NCBI RefSeq assembly: GCF_041435435.1
Contig: NZ_CP108494.1
Coordinates: forward strand, 5,180,501 to 5,244,500
Source: Streptomyces sp. NBC_01241
GTDB lineage: Bacteria > Actinomycetota > Actinomycetes > Streptomycetales > Streptomycetaceae
Direction of reading: 5' to 3'
Length of the DNA: 64,000 nucleotides
Below, in pieces: positions 63,300 through 64,000 of the stretch. The notes below the pieces were generated by a model that was not told where the DNA came from, did no database searches, and was given only the letters and a program-made list of their open reading frames with translations. The translations under genes and the position numbers were made by a program. Each line of letters opens with the position of its first letter. The stretch's first letter is position 1.

Positions 63300-64000
63300 A
63301 TGGCAATCTTCCTCACCAAGGACAGCAAGGTCATCGTCCAGGGGATGACCGGTGCCACCGGCATGAAGCACACCAAGCTCATGCTCGCCGACGGCACCAA
63401 CATCGTCGGCGGCGTGAACCCGCGCAAGGCCGGCACGTCCGTCGACTTCGACGGCACCGAGGTTCCCGTGTTCGGGAGCGTCGCCGAGGCGATCGAGAAG
63501 ACCGGCGCGGACGTGTCGGTTCTCTTCGTGCCGCCGGCCTTCGCCAAGGCCGCCGTCGTCGAGGCGATCGACGCCGAGATCCCGCTGGCCGTCGTGATCA
63601 CCGAGGGCATCGCCGTCCACGACTCCGCCGCCTTCTGGGCGTACGCGGGCTCGAAGGGCAACAAGACCCGGATCATCGGCCCGAACTGCCCCGGCCTGAT
63701 CACCCCCGGCCAGTCCAACGCCGGCATCATCCCGGGCGACATCACCAAGCCCGGCCGCATCGGTCTCGTGTCCAAGTCCGGCACGCTGACCTACCAGATG
63801 ATGTACGAGCTCCGTGACATCGGCTTCTCCTCCGCCGTCGGCATCGGTGGCGACCCGGTCATCGGTACGACGCACATCGACGCCCTCGCGGCGTTCGAGG
63901 CCGACCCCGAGACCGACCTCATCGTGATGATCGGCGAGATCGGCGGCGACGCCGAGGAGCGTGCGGCCGACTTCATCGCGAAGAACGTCACCAAGCCGGT
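63300..64000 (+). CDS. sucD: Succinyl-CoA synthetase alpha subunit (3' end outside window)
   Basis: First 233 codons visible. MAIFLTKDSKVIVQGMTGATGMKHTKLMLADGTNIVGGVNPRKAG is the CoA-binding Rossmann domain. NCPGLITPG and LVSKSGTLTYQMMYELRDIGFSSAVGIGGDPVIGTTHIDAL are family signatures. The phosphorylated His lies beyond the right edge. The ATG at 63300 has AAGGGA upstream. Confidence 0.96.
   Translation, partial: MAIFLTKDSKVIVQGMTGATGMKHTKLMLADGTNIVGGVNPRKAGTSVDFDGTEVPVFGSVAEAIEKTGADVSVLFVPPAFAKAAVVEAIDAEIPLAVVITEGIAVHDSAAFWAYAGSKGNKTRIIGPNCPGLITPGQSNAGIIPGDITKPGRIGLVSKSGTLTYQMMYELRDIGFSSAVGIGGDPVIGTTHIDALAAFEADPETDLIVMIGEIGGDAEERAADFIAKNVTKP

Overview
The window is a piece of a Streptomyces chromosome. 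The evidence is very high GC with strong third-position bias, frequent GTG starts, leaderless genes, and the adjacent developmental genes whiD, bldM and a ShbA-type ECF sigma factor followed by guaB. Gene order through glpD, the tandem Ser/Thr kinases, guaA, pcrA, icmB and sucCD matches, from memory, the S. coelicolor core region around SCO4767-SCO4809. No IS element, prophage, CRISPR array, tRNA or rRNA was seen.

Layout. 1-7000: sugar-uptake locus with a 2-hydroxyacid dehydrogenase (cut by the left edge), two ABC permeases, a binding lipoprotein, a DeoR/LacI hybrid repressor and a divergent secreted beta-helix protein, all linked by a repeated TTCGATCA motif. 7000-9500: SDR oxidoreductase, MOSC protein, LysR regulator. 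9500-14900: whiD, bldM, shbA, guaB and guaB3. 14900-20050: small membrane protein, a nucleotide-sugar dehydrogenase lacking its catalytic Cys, glpD, a serine hydrolase. 20100-27000: three membrane Ser/Thr kinase genes, the middle one a pseudokinase. 27000-31900: succinate-semialdehyde-type dehydrogenase, GMC oxidoreductase, an LAETG surface protein. 31900-34900: a possible small RNA, then chorismate mutase preceded by a Phe/Tyr leader peptide and attenuator hairpin, then guaA. 34900-42300: Uma2 nuclease-like protein, class II aldolase, membrane proteins and a PspC/PspC-kinase/LuxR regulator group. 42300-52100: acetyltransferase, two NlpC/P60 hydrolases (one with a c-di-AMP riboswitch), pcrA, an M23 peptidase and a lipase-like hydrolase. 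52500-61700: icmB, then a divergent five-gene locus (SWIM zinc finger and DUF5691 leftward; MoxR AAA+, DUF5682 and VWA rightward). 62000-64000: sucC and the start of sucD.

The strongest candidate for an under-described system is the SWIM/DUF5691//MoxR/DUF5682/VWA locus. Its composition resembles the poorly understood E. coli yehLMPQ set. The two divergent arms carry near-identical promoters of the RecA-independent (PafBC) DNA-damage type, TTGTCAGTG-N8-TAnnnT. pcrA, about 10 kb away, has a third such promoter, so the sequence suggests a link to genotoxic stress. A second strong candidate is the putative aromatic-amino-acid attenuator in front of chorismate mutase.
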